64,000 nt of DNA from Pipra filicauda (taxonomy: Eukaryota; Chordata; Aves; Passeriformes; Pipridae): assembly GCF_003945595.2 (NCBI RefSeq), contig NW_024104665.1, forward strand, positions 1,827,651 through 1,891,650, given 5' to 3'. The translations under genes and the position numbers were made by a program. The notes below the pieces were generated by a model. It worked only from the letters and a program-made list of their open reading frames with translations. It did no database searches and was not told the origin of the DNA. Below are positions 40,422 through 51,900 of this stretch, piece by piece (the stretch's first letter is position 1; each line of letters opens with the position of its first letter).

Positions 40422-40484
40422 GTGTTTTACTCATCCTGTTCCCTGCTTCAGTGCTGACACCAGGAAGACAATTGGAGAATTAAG
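40422..40484 (+). other. Weak candidate internal exon, 63 bp
   Basis: A T-rich tract ending in 'tttttttag' precedes the segment, and it ends TTAAG followed by 'gtacta', so both splice signals are plausible. The length is a multiple of three. Of the three frames, only the one starting at the second base is open, reading roughly C-F-THPVPCFSADTRKTIGEL-R, with two bases left over at the end (phase 2 on both sides). I do not recognise the peptide. A 21-codon open frame between plausible splice sites is common by chance, so this stays a lead rather than an annotation. Confidence 0.2.
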
Positions 40485-43364
40485 GTACTATTCGATATTT
40501 TATTACTCTCTAGAAGATGGTGTACTCTAAATTTTCATTATTTTATATTTAGCAAATAAGGACTAAGCAAGTTATTAAGGAGAAAAAGATGGAAGTAAAA
40601 AGAGAATGGACATAGGATATAATTCCTATCCTTTTCAGTTTTACCAATGTTAGGCCTTATACAAAATATCTGATACTTTTTCAACTGTTGAATTATGGTT
40701 GCAAAAAATGTTATTCAGAGAACCATATAATGAACCGTAAAGCCAGCTAAACAATTTCTTTTACAATTTTCATCATATTCTTATTATTCAGGTACAATAA
40801 GAAGTCAAAATAAACCTAGAAGTTTCCATTCAAAAAACACCTCTTGTCTCTTCTCCTCCCACCTGGCCCTCGGTGGTAACAATTGTCCTTGGGAAGAAAA
40901 ATTGTCATGTTTTCTAAACAATAAAGTATGCAGTTGTCTCTCACAACCAGCACAGTTTGTTTGAAGTCACATATGATTGCACTTCACAGATGTAAATGTG
41001 CTTAGCACTTACTCAGTTTTGGAAGTGTCATTCCAGTTTCATACCAGTAAAACTGTTCATTGCCCACTGTTGATTTTTAAAACGGGCATGTTTCAGTTCA
41101 ATTTGTTTTGTTCTCACTGCAGAGCGAATGTCTCCATTTTGCTGTCTTTACTCCTGAGAAGGGCGTTAACATGCTGCTTTGGCAACTGGTGTCACTAGCA
41201 AAATACAACCTCTGTTTTTGCAGTGAAATTGCCAAAGTTATAAAAAATCGAACAGGCATGTCAGTCTGGAAATAGTTAAATAGGCCGTTTACTGGAATAC
41301 TTCATCATAGGGGCAAAAATAACCAAAAATAACCATTTTCCAAGAAAGTCAGAGGTAGCCTTGCTGCCACCGCTTTCCCTGCAGCAGGGCTGAGTCCCTG
41401 TGCTGGAAACGGTGGCTGGAGCTGGTGACCCGGGGGTGCCGGCTGAAGTACATCTGTGCTGCACTTGGGAGATCATCTCTCTCTGGGACTGGGCCTTTTA
41501 GGCACTATTTAAAATGTGCTGAGTTGTGTCATGTTCCTCCTCTGAGCACTCAGCGAACAAGGGTGCTCCTCAGCACCCTCTCACCTCAGGTAGCTGTGCC
41601 ACTGACCTTAACCAACTTTGTGCACATCTAAAGGCTGGTTCTGACTTTCAGGTCCTGAATCCAACTTTCAGTGCTCTTACTGACTATAGTGAGGAGAGAA
41701 GGAAAATTTGAAGTGTACTGGGAGGCCTTAGACATTCGTGCTGCATCTTACAAAAAAAAAAAAAAAAAAAAAAAAGAAGTAATTGTGAGTGCAGCTTATC
41801 ATACTCTTTCCAGAACAGGCTGAATGGAGCTCATGAATGAAAAAACATACTAAAACACCGCCTTTCCCCCTCTCCTCACTTCCCCAGCTCACTCTTCCCC
41901 CCATCCCCCATTTCCTTCATTCCTGCTTTGATTTTATTCTATTGGAGGTTCTTTGGATTACAAATAGTTTTGTTTGTTTTCTTTACCAAATTACAGAACA
42001 AAACTCTAATTATACAGTTTGTACAGAAGGCAATCAAGAGACTAAATGTTTTTCTCTTGCTAGCTGCATAGTTATGTCTTGTCTGGCAAAAGAGCCGTTG
42101 CAATGCGTATTTGTGTAGGAGGTTAAATCTGGTGTCAGGGGTTTGCAATGACAGATACAGTATGTTCCTATGGCAGTGACAGTGCCATTAAGAAGAGAAA
42201 GATTTTTGCTATAAAGCTCTCCATAGGTTAGGGGATGCCTTTAAAACTTCCTCAAAACACCAAGTACTAACATTTTCTATTAGAAGTGGCCAAAATCCCC
42301 TCAGGAAAACAGTAACAATTAGTCCCAAACACTGTTTATTATGAAGGGATTAAAAATGTTTAACTTACTCCCATATAAACTAGCTCCAGTCAGGACACTT
42401 TGGAGTCAAAATGTACTGACTCATAAGGCCAAATACTCCAATAGCATAAGTCACAGTAAGAGCATGGGTTGCTCAGACTTCTGTGATCTTGTTATGGGGC
42501 CTTCACAGTTTCACAGAAACTTTTTGATTAAGATGGACCCTGATTTCTCTCAATGAAAAAGTATCCTTTCTCACTCTTACATTTGTTCTTGTTTGTATGG
42601 GTCATTCTGCAAGAAGTTTCACAGTTGTAAATGGAGGATAAAAAAAAGAGAAAAAGGAAATTAACACCTCCGAGTGCTTTTCATGTGAAAATAAAACATA
42701 TTGCTGCTTGTAGGCATCCCTATTGCAGCAAGTTCTGACCCAAATGAACTGGGCTGGCAATACATAAGAGTATCCAATGCTCTTCCAAGTTGGGAATTGT
42801 AAATCTGTCTTTTTTTATAGGCCCTTTTTATACGGAAATCTCTCCTCTGTATGAATGGTTGTTGAAGCTGAGGCTGCTTCCAGAGTTCCCAGGTGTCAGT
42901 GAAGTAGCTGTTGTTGGGCTGGGTCCACAACAGCGAATGTGCTGTGCACAGAAAACTTTGTCTTGTCAGCTTGTAGGGTAAATGCATCCCTAAACTTCCT
43001 GGAGAAAGCATGGGGAAAATGAAGAGACTGAATAAAATTCATGGGAACTAAATAAACAGCTGTATAAATTGGCATTAGGAAAGTTGATGAATGTGTCTGC
43101 CTTTATGTTTCTTCTTTTTAGAGCTTTAGTACCTACTTCTGGGCTGCAGATACACTTATGTCAGATGGGGTGCATCACATGAAACTGATATATACACACT
43201 TTCCTCCTCTTTAAGGTCCATTTTATTGATGTTGTAATTAAATATCTTGCTTATAATCTTGAGAGAACGAGGTCCAGATAAATTTTTTTTGTTGCCTTAA
43301 ACCAAATTGTCCAGTGTCTAGGAATGTGGAATATTTGAGAATAAATATGGGGAAAAAAATCTGG
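40485..43364. other. Noncoding block with a GC-richer island
   Basis: Most is AT-rich. Between about 41.33 and 41.60 kb the sequence turns markedly richer in G and C and ends, some 150 bp later, in a 24-A run. No protein family is recognisable in any frame. Open frames of 93 codons (41837-42118, plus) and 116 codons (42661-43011, minus) lack resemblance to known proteins. Confidence 0.5.
41752..41775. repeat. Poly-A homopolymer, 24 A
   Basis: An uninterrupted run of 24 A following a GC-richer segment. No AATAAA polyadenylation signal lies directly upstream. Confidence 0.9.
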
Positions 43365-44055
43365 AATAACTGGGCTCCATCCTTGGCCAAGTTCTCTTCA
43401 ACATCTTTATTAACAACTTGGACTCAGGACTCAAAGGAATACTAAGTAAGTTTACTGACAACAGTAAATTGGGAGGAGCTGTCAACTCCCTCAAAGGAAG
43501 GGAGGCTCTGTAGAGAGACCTTGACAAATCAGAAAGATGGGCCCTGTAAAAAGTTTAACAAGGGCAAGTGCCAGATCCTGCGCCTGGGATGGGGCAACCC
43601 TGGTTTGTGCGTACAGAGTAGGGAATGAGATGCTGGAAAGCAGTGCCGTGGAAAGGCACTTGGGGGTCCTGGTCAATGGCAAGTTGAATATGAGTCAGCA
43701 GTGCCCTGGCAGCCAGGAGGGCCAACTGTGTCCTGGGGGGCATCAGGCAAAGCATTGCCAGCCAGTCAAGGGAGGGGATTGTCCCGCCCTGCTCTGCACT
43801 GGGGCGGCCTCACCTTGAATATTGTGTGCAGGTTTGGGCACTGCAATTTAAGGAAGATATTAAGCTCTTAGAGATTGTCCAAAGGAGGGCAATGAAGATG
43901 GTGAAGGGCCTTGAGGGGAAGCTATATAAGGAGTGGCGGAGGTCACTTGGTCTGTTCAGCCTGGAGAAGAGGAGACTGAGAGGAGACCTTCATGGTCTTC
44001 AGCATCTTCACAAGGGAAGAGGAGGGAAGGCACTGTCACTTCTCTGTGGTTGAGC
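43365..44055 (+). mobile_element. CR1 LINE fragment lacking both ends
   Basis: The plus strand follows CR1 ORF2 from the region before the RT catalytic box ('LFNIFINNLDSGLKG') through 'SKFTDNSKLGGAVNSLKGRE', then '[18 protein letters not shown]', and on to 'IVQRRAMKMVKGLEGKLYKE' and '[15 protein letters not shown]'. Similarity then stops near 44055. The catalytic FADD box has become FTDN (codons 43451-43462), losing one of the two aspartates, and stop codons and frame changes follow. The normal CR1 3' end with its 8-bp repeats is missing. CR1 copies are usually truncated at the 5' end only, so a later deletion or rearrangement probably removed the 3' part. Confidence 0.88.
43380..44053 (+). 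pseudogene. Broken CR1 ORF2 remnant (reverse transcriptase C-terminal half)
   Basis: The coding remnant inside the CR1 above is spread over at least three frames. The open pieces at 43537-43818 and 43826-44053 are only partly in the CR1 frame. The RT catalytic box is mutated (FTDN) and an in-frame stop follows the 'GREAL' stretch near 43510. It cannot produce an active enzyme. Confidence 0.8.
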
Positions 44056-44505
44056 CCTAGAATCTAATACTAAGCTAAGGAAGCATTTATGTGGCCACAT
44101 TTTCTATGCTTTTTGTATTGAAAATCTGTAGTCAGAACACGTTACTCTTTTCTGCTAAGTGAATAGTGTTTAAAAAATACTGATAAACTGATAAAACAAA
44201 GAAGAAAGACTAAGCTTTTTTAGTTCAATACCAGTTTTTGTTAACCTCTTCAGAGGACAAGACAGTGGTAAAGTTAGGCATGGCGACTATAATTGTAAGA
44301 CATATTTTATTTAGCTTTAGCTCAAATTGATCTTCCTCAAAAAAGAAAATTTATATACCAAGACTTGATAAAGACATGAAGCAAGTGACATTAATTATAT
44401 TCAGTCTTTAAATTGTTTTCCATATCTTCCTGGGTGAGTGACAGGCTGACTGGTTTAGAATAACAAGGTAACAAGATAAAATTTCTGTTTTTACAAAATT
44501 TCTGG

Positions 44506-44525
44506 ATATTTCCAATTGGAAATAT
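44506..44525. repeat. Perfect 20-bp palindrome
   Basis: The sequence ATATTTCCAATTGGAAATAT is identical to its own reverse complement, centred between 44515 and 44516. It has no spacer, so it could extrude only as a cruciform with a minimal loop, or bind a symmetric dimer. Confidence 0.9.
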
Positions 44526-45206
44526 TCCAAAATCTCTGAAAGTAAACATAAATGATCCAGAGAGTTCCTCACCTTATTTTCTCAGGATTGTCTGGTACAG
44601 ATTATGGTGGTGTGCTGATTTAGGGGTGTTTTGTCTTGGCAGTAAGTCACTTGTTCCCATTAATTTTCTTAATTAATGATCTTACAAATGAAACTCTTTT
44701 CTAAAATGATATTGAGAATGGTTAGTGAAATTCAGTTATATTTCTTTTGCCTTTTACCAATGGGAAAAATCTGCTTAACATTTGTACAGACTAAGATTTC
44801 CTTCTGGTTAGTCAAAGTGTTTGGCTTGTTTTTACTATGTGTCTATCAATATTTTTAAATTATGCTACCATGTCATGTTATTGAATACTCCCTCTTCAGC
44901 TTTTGCTTAAGTTAAAGTACATTTTAGTGTACTTTTGTTTTTCTTTGTCCTCCATTCTTTCCAAACCTATGGAAAATAGAAGTTTTCGTGGGCAATAACT
45001 ATACTTAATTGCAATTAAGTTCTCATTAAATTATTTATTTTTGTTCACAGTTCAAGACACTGCCCTTTCCAGTCAAAAGGAGTGTGTTTATGGCTTCTGC
45101 AGTCTGTGATATACAACCAAACAAGGAATTACATACCATTCTTATTTACTGCAATAAAAACCAATATATTCTGACATAGTTACTTTCTCAGTTAAAAAGT
45201 TAAAAC

Positions 45207-45232
45207 TTTGTGTTTTCTTAAGAAAACACAAA
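45207..45232. repeat. Perfect 26-bp palindrome
   Basis: The left arm TTTGTGTTTTCTT is followed directly by its exact reverse complement, centred on CTTAAG. Every one of the 13 base pairs matches and symmetry ends at 45206/45233. A short direct repeat of 'gttaaaa' lies just to the left (45191-45205). Confidence 0.92.
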
Positions 45233-45630
45233 AATATTTCAGAAATCATGGCATTATAGCATTAATTGTTTTTCTTGGATAGTTAGTTACAAATAAGTAG
45301 CTTGGAAATCAATAGCTGAAGTTTTGCTTCCTGGTGTTTCTTAATTTCTATGCTATTTGCTCCCGGTTTAGCACCCAGGAAAAACAATTATAACTTAAGT
45401 GCCCCAACCTGCTGAACTACTGAACCCTTTCACCTTTGCTTCCCTGAACAAAAAGACTATAAAGCACAGAAAAGTGGTTTAAAGAATTTTTGTCATTAAA
45501 TTGTCATTTTGAACTCTTATAAGCACAGAAAACTTTACCATATCTCAAATAATAATTTAAAAAAGCACATAATTTTATTTTTCTGTGGGATTTTCCTTCA
45601 TAAAAAGACAGGATCAGAAAGATACAAACT

Positions 45631-45687
45631 TTTACATGACATTTGTTCTAAGAACAAATTTTTACATGACATTTGTTTTAAGAACAA
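45631..45687. repeat. Tandem duplication of a 30-bp unit
   Basis: The unit at 45631-45660 (starting tttacatgacatttgtt) is repeated directly at 45661-45687 with one substitution (C to T at 45678). The second copy departs from the first after 27 bases. The near identity suggests a recent slippage or duplication. Confidence 0.92.
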
Positions 45688-46164
45688 TCCGTAAAAAGTC
45701 TTAAGAAGCTTCTTGAAACTGGTACAAAATTTTGTTTTAATCACCTAAATAAGATTATAGTGAGTCAAACACTCTTGATGTTTCAGAAAAATGTGCTGAT
45801 CGGTGAACCTATCAAGAAAGGGTTTACCTAAATGCTATTCTCTGAAGATGATAGTAGTAAATGACTCCTTTGTAGGATGGCTATTTTAAAAAAAAAAAAT
45901 TATGACACTCCATATATAATGATAATGAACTGTTAGAAAACCTCATGTTCACCAGGAAGTTTGGATAAACAGTAAGTTAGCTGTTCATGTCATGTTACCT
46001 GTTTTCAGGAATATACAGAAAGAGTTGATGTTTGGTTTGTAATTGTTTCTATAAAATGTATGCTGCTGTATTTGCATTATAATTTTAGAACCATACTCCT
46101 CCTGTTCCGGAGCAGTGTTGAAATGCACATGAGGTAGAAGAGTGCCTGTGAGCTACCCTGCAGG

Positions 46165-46285
46165 CTGGATCTGAATTCTGACCCTGCCACCTGGGTCAGG
46201 TAATTGTGTAACCACTGTCAGTTTTTTATTGAACAGAGTAGGAGAAATATTTATGTAGGGCTATATAAATATATGAACATATCCT
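46165..46285 (+). mobile_element. Possible second ancient MIR/L2-type fossil
   Basis: The order 'tctgaattctgaccctgcc', then 'gggtcaggtaattgtgtaa', then 'gtcagttttt', then 'gggctatataaatat' recalls the MIR core and L2 3' end (tcgaatcccggctctgcc, gggcaagttacttaa, ctcagttt, gcgctatataaat). Similarity is weaker than at 14.6 kb and could be coincidence. Confidence 0.3.
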
Positions 46286-48268
46286 TGTGGAATAGAAAAT
46301 CTAATAAAAAAAAATGAGTTCTTAAAGATTCTGGGAACAGGATGAGGGGCATTCAAAAAGTGGAAACAAGTCTCTTAGGGTGTGGACTAAGTATCAATAG
46401 TGCTATTAGACAAACATCTTTTTAGAAAATCATCGAGTGACTTGTAAAAATATAGAGAGGAAATACAGGGAGATAATTTTTCTGTTCTTACTGTGGAATG
46501 AAGGGCAGGATTTCTCAAAGTATGTTTTGACAGCACTTGGAAGGTTTTCATTCTTTTATTTGTTGTTATGTCCATTCTATTTGTTCTTATAAAATATGAG
46601 GAAAATCTGTTTATGTCTTTATTCCAGTTCCAGTTATATTTCCATACTATCTGTTCTAGGGAGAGGTATGACTTCCTTTTTAGAACTGTGAAGAATAGAA
46701 TAAAGAATAGCAATGGTGCTTTAATCTCTCTTTACATTTTAGGGACCAGTTTTAAAGGAGAACATACTATGAAAGGCAGATAAGAAACACAGTTTTCTTC
46801 CAGTGGGGAGGGATTTGCAAATTTAGCCTCTAGACCCACTGTGAGTGAGTGCAAATCTCTACTACTTGAACATATTGAGACCAGGTGTCAGTCTGATCCT
46901 TCCTCTCTTATGAGTCATACGAATTTCTCTTTGCTGTTTGAACTTGCACAATGGTTGTCATCAAACTATTACTCCTCATTATTTCAGAGACCAGTCATTA
47001 AATAGACTGAAAAATATCAGATTTGTAGCTTGCCCCACAACACAGCCAAGTGGTAGCATTGCTGTCATACAACACTGGAAAAATTTATGTGTCTGTTCTC
47101 AGAGATAACAATAAATAGCAACATCTTTGTAGTGGCATGTGCTCTACCTGATGTGGAGTTTCTGGTTTCCTCTTTAAAGACAGCAACATGGTCTTCAGGT
47201 ACTTAAGAAGAGGTTGTGTTAGGCATGGGGTGAGTTTTAGAGGTATCGGTATAATAGGAACAAAGTCTTGGACATAACATACATTTTTTGGGGTTCTTTT
47301 AGATGCAGGTGAAATAGCAAGCCTCTCTGACCATGTGTTTTTCCCTGGAATATTACACAAGTATTTTATTAAAACACTGTGGGAAATATTTTTTTCTGCT
47401 GTACTAGAGAAAAGTTCCAAGACTTTCCTTTTCCATCCCACTTCAGGACCTTGGTCAGGATTTAACATCTGTGGTTTTGCTAGAACTTCCTTTATTAGAC
47501 CTTCTGTATAGTAATGTAACAGTATTAGATTAACATAGACCACAGCTAGGAGGAATCATTATCCTTATGCAGGGTAACATAAAAAGGTACACTAGGACTA
47601 GGTAAAGATATTTATCTCACGGTTTAGTTCCTAGATAACTACAGTTTCATGATGAATTTCGACATGCCTAATTTCACAGAAACGAGAGCTTTAGAACAAA
47701 ATAACAATGAAATTTAAATACAAGGCAGAAATCAACACAGTGCATCATGCAGCATGTAAATAAACCCTCTCAGGTTTTTTCAGTATTACCTTCCTTCTCC
47801 CTAGCTCTCCCCCCTGGATGATATCTAAAGCTGATAAAGGCAAGGAACACATGAACAATATTCTCTGTATTCCTGCCTGGAATAGGCTGTTCCATAACTG
47901 ATAGCATTTTCTCACTTTCCTAGAATACTTTTAAAAAATAGAGGGATGTGTCTTTCTGAACAGCAGACAGATTAAAAAAAGGAAATATACTTTACCTTGA
48001 AAGAAAGATTCATATCATAAGAACAAATCTTTGGCCACTTTAGTACATTTATTATAAACTTTTGATAATTTTGCTTAGTATTTTAAACCTCTGAGTTTCA
48101 AAACATTTTTGTTACTAAAATTCGTTAACCTAGTGTCATTAAACTCTTGCTTTTGGACAATATGTTCTTGACATTCTACTGAAGGAAAAACTTGCAGTAG
48201 AGCTTTCCTGCTAAGTTTGGGAGGGTGTTCCTTGTTAACCCTCATCAAGAAATGTTATGAATGTTGTG
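46286..48268. other. AT-rich block with one unusually long unassigned open frame
   Basis: The minus strand has an open frame of 152 codons at 47085-47543, the longest in the window outside CR1 elements. Its translation is not low-complexity, but I recognise no domain, signal peptide or motif. By a rough estimate, about one frame of this length may arise by chance in a window this size. It is not called as a gene. Confidence 0.45.
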
Positions 48269-48985
48269 AATCATAGAATCATAGAATCATAGAATCATAG
48301 AATCATAGAATCGATTGGGTTGGAAAAGACCTCCGAGATCATCGAGTCCAACCCTTGGTCCAAATCCAGTCCATTTACTAGATCATGGCACTCAGTGCCA
48401 CGTCCAATCTGCGTTTAAAAATCTCCAGGGATGGTGAATCCACCACCTCTCTGGGCAGCCCATTCCAATGCCTGATTACTCTCTCTGTAAAAAATTTTCT
48501 CCTGATATCCAACTTAAATTTCCCCTGGCGGAGCTTAAGCCCGTGCCCCCTTGTCCTATTGCTGAGTGCCTGAGAGAAGAGACCAACCCCCACCTGGCTA
48601 GAACTTCCCTTCAGGTAGTTATAGACGGTGATGAGGCCACCTCTGAGCCTCCTCTTCTCCAGGCTAAACAACCCCAGCTCCCTCAGCCTCTCCCCATAGG
48701 ACTTATGCTCCAGTCCCTTCACCAGCCTTGTTGCTCTTCTCTGGACCCGCTCCAGCACCTCAATAGCCTTCCTGAACTGAGGGGCCCAGAACTGAACACA
48801 ATACTCAAGGTGTGGCCTCACCAACGCAGAGTACAGGGGAAGGATCACTTCCCTGCTCCTGCTGGCCACGCTATTTTTGATACAGGACAAGATCCCATTG
48901 GCCTTCTTGGCCACCTGGGCACACTGTTGGCTCATGTTGAGCTTCCTGTCAATTAGTACCCCCAGGTCCCTTTCTGCCTGGCTGA
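48269..48985 (-). mobile_element. CR1 LINE fragment, youngest in the window, with intact 3' end
   Basis: The 3' terminus lies at 48269-48312 and consists of five exact copies of the 8-bp unit aatcatag (attctatg-type tail on the element's strand) plus a partial copy. Upstream, on the minus strand, the CR1 3' UTR is followed by the ORF2 C-terminal coding part without a frameshift. Similarity to CR1 ends near 48985, a typical 5' truncation. The open frame and exact terminal repeats suggest a comparatively recent insertion. CR1 insertions make little or no target-site duplication, and none is evident. Confidence 0.95.
48378..48985 (-). pseudogene. CR1 ORF2 C-terminal fragment, open but 5'-truncated
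   Basis: The frame is open from the truncation point (reading ...[14 protein letters not shown]) through the internal methionine at 48935 to a TAG ending at 48378, about 200 codons in all. The portion from the methionine is 185 residues. It carries conserved CR1 C-terminal phrases: [72 protein letters not shown] and [11 protein letters not shown]. This part lies beyond the RT catalytic box and forms the thumb-like and C-terminal region of the polymerase. Without the endonuclease and RT core it has no enzymatic function. The methionine is internal to ORF2 and not a natural start. Confidence 0.92.
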
Positions 48986-51900
48986 AGTAACTTTATGTTT
49001 GTGAAGAGGAGTTTGCTATTGCTAATCATCCTCCCTCTGGGTTTTTGTTCTGTTTAAAAATGACAGTAAATAGATTTTTCTATCAAAAGTACATATCAAT
49101 CCTTTGTTCTTTATAACAAATCATTTCATGGACTTATATTTAATTTATATTTGAAAATAACCACCACAATGGCTCACAATTTCCGAGGCCTGAAAGCGTT
49201 TATTCATTAAAAATTAAAAATTGCAGAAGTCTTATTGAATGGAAATACCTTATCAGCTCAGAGATTCTAACAGCTGAAGATACTTAGTTAACTATTTTTT
49301 AGTCCATAGTTTTCCTTTAGAGTCTTAAACAACCGACTATTTACCAAGGACACCTATTGCTTTCTTCTATCAGTCACTTGGGAGCAGTCGGTACCATCGA
49401 ATGGTACAGGGTGTAACAAGTCAAGGTGCAGATATGTGCTGTAGATTTGTTTTAAGGTCAGGTTCTGTGACAACCAACATTGTGAGATTCTGTCCACAGA
49501 AGAATATCTTCTGGTCCTGAAGAAGGTTTTGTTGTCTTTTTCTTTTTGTCCCTGTTTTGGAAAACTGCAAATAATAATAATTCGAGATCTTTGCTATAGA
49601 GAATGGCAAAATTTTGTGACTTGGGCATAAATATCTTAGGCACAGGCTGTTGTAGAATTTCAACTATTTAAGCAATAAGGAAAAAAAATTAACCCTCTCT
49701 TTGGTTTTTGATTCCTGCAGAAAGCAAACCTCCAGGGATTGAACTTGATATCTGTGAATGTCATGCATTTAATTACATTGTTCTCTTTTGCTGCCTTTTT
49801 TTTGGAGGATTTAGTATCCTAAAGTAGGAAAGCAGAGGTTGTATGTTGTATCAGCAACCAATAACTGAATTACCAGGCATAACAGAAAGCACCAGGCATG
49901 GCAGATATGTGTGGCCCTTACTTCAGAGTCTCTCATCACAGTAAAGCTTGTTTCAAAATTCCCATTCCTTTTGAAAGAGCATTAGTTTTTCTTGTCTTCT
50001 ATGATAATTATCTTCTCTTTTAAGTATACTGAGACAGAAAGCTTTGAAGTGAGACAAGAACTGTGAGAAGCAAGTAAATTCCAGATAACAGCTGGACCTC
50101 ATTTACATAAGAAATAAAATATCGTGAAGAAACAGATTGAAAAGATAATGTGTTACATAGCCAGAGATGAAGTGCTTGAAGATTATGTCATATATATATA
50201 CATCTATTTTAAGCAAGCTAACCTTATCCCTGTCCAATGCTAATTTATTCTGATATTGCATTTAGATTTTGTGGAACAAACTTGTTTCGCACAAGTGTTA
50301 TGTGTTCAAGAGATTCAGTAGAGTTGTTTCAGTATCTATGGAAAAAATTATGGTTTTTGACCTCAACCGTGACAGGCATAACATGTTCTATACTCCCAGT
50401 AGACTCAGCACCTTGCAGTATCAAGCTCTTTAATGATATGCCTTTGTATCTTGGCATAACTTTCTGCTAAATGTGACTATCCAGTGGTACACTGGATGTC
50501 ACAGTTGTCAGCCAGACAGTGTGCTTTGACCACAGGGACTAAGTATTGGCCAGTTGAAAATTTCAGCTTTAAAACTGTGTGGTTTCCAATGCTTCACGTA
50601 AAAGATAATTTCAACAACATATAAAGAGAGAACTCCCTACTGTTCCATAGTTAGAGTGCATCTTATTTTGTCTGTGAGCTGGTCCAGAATAGGCCACATG
50701 GACACAAAAAAAAAAAAAAAAAATCTACATTCATAGTCCAGCTTTTTTCTTTTTAGAAGACTACATTTTACCATTTCTGTATGTCATATCCGGTAATTGA
50801 ATTTCTTACTTGTAATCAAAGCAATTGAAGTGTACTAGAGAAAGAAGCATTCTCATGTTCTCCTTCTTGGATTTATAATTTCAAAATTATGGCAATATTT
50901 TTCTAATAGAAACATTAACTTATTCTAAAGTGGTCCCATAAAGAAAGAATATTTAATTATTTCCCTAGGTCTTCCCCTTCTAGAATAAAAACTTCTTAAA
51001 AAGTTAAGATTTGTAAAATGTGAAATAGCTGTAGCTGGTAGTTGGTAACTAGCATTTAAATTCACCCTGTGCAATACTACCTTCATGTCATCTAGAGGAT
51101 CTTCAAGTATAAGCAGTGTAGATCAAATAGCTTTCTGGACTTTATTTGCTTTAATAACAGCTTACACTAACTGTCACTGGAGGAATTAAAAAAGTCATGA
51201 TGATCTATTCACTGGACTGTTAATAACACTAAAGTCTTTAAAATGTTCCTGTATATTTGGAATTCATATGTAGAGCTCCTAGGAGCATTTGCTTAGAGCC
51301 ATTCATGCTTCTTCTCTGCAGAGTGTGCACAGAAACTGCTTGAGACAAACTTTTGCTTGTTTTGAAGCTGCCTCTGTTCCCAAATAAATATTTATACTGG
51401 CAGTTACCCCATTTGTTTACCAGCCATTCACAGATTGGACTGCATTTGAAGGATTAATTGCCTTACATAAAGATTCTGTTTATTCTTTGACAGCAGGTTT
51501 CTGCATTGCTCCCCTAGATGGCATTTCTAAAAACAATTCCAGATGGAAACATGCAAGATATTTCTGTGTTCCCCAACAGCTTTAAAAATAGATGCCACTG
51601 CATGATTCACAGTGATCTCTATGTGCACCTCTGAGCTGACCTGAGCTATAAACACTTTATAAATAAAGTATGTTGAAACAGTAGATACACTTCCCCCCCA
51701 TCCCATTTCTTACCAACTTGCTTTCCTTTTCTTTTTCTTTTTTTTTTTTTTTTTTAGCTCAGAGACATTAAAAAAAATAATGCTTATGTAGCATCAGAGG
51801 ATTTTTAGATAAGAATATCTTACAAGGCTCCCTAGTGGGTTTGGGTTTCTTTCATGTTTACAAGAAAGTTGTAATCAGAAGACATTCATTAATCAATCTT

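Larger units (their letters stand above)
44056..46164. other. AT-rich noncoding block with palindromes and a tandem duplication
   Basis: No gene is recognised. The block contains perfect palindromes at 44506-44525 (20 bp) and 45207-45232 (26 bp) and a tandem duplication at 45631-45687, each listed separately. Confidence 0.6.

Noticed and set aside
41123..41275. Possible exon after 'tgttctcactgcag', open for 50 codons to a TAG
   Set aside because: The acceptor is good, but the peptide is unfamiliar and such frames occur often by chance; no partner exon is visible.
45051..45179. Possible terminal exon after 'tttttgttcacag', open for 42 codons to a TAG
   Set aside because: It has only an acceptor-like site and a short open frame with no recognised protein.
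48385..48956. Plus-strand open frames of 62 and 162 codons over the CR1
   Set aside because: They are antisense shadows of the open CR1 ORF2 fragment on the minus strand.
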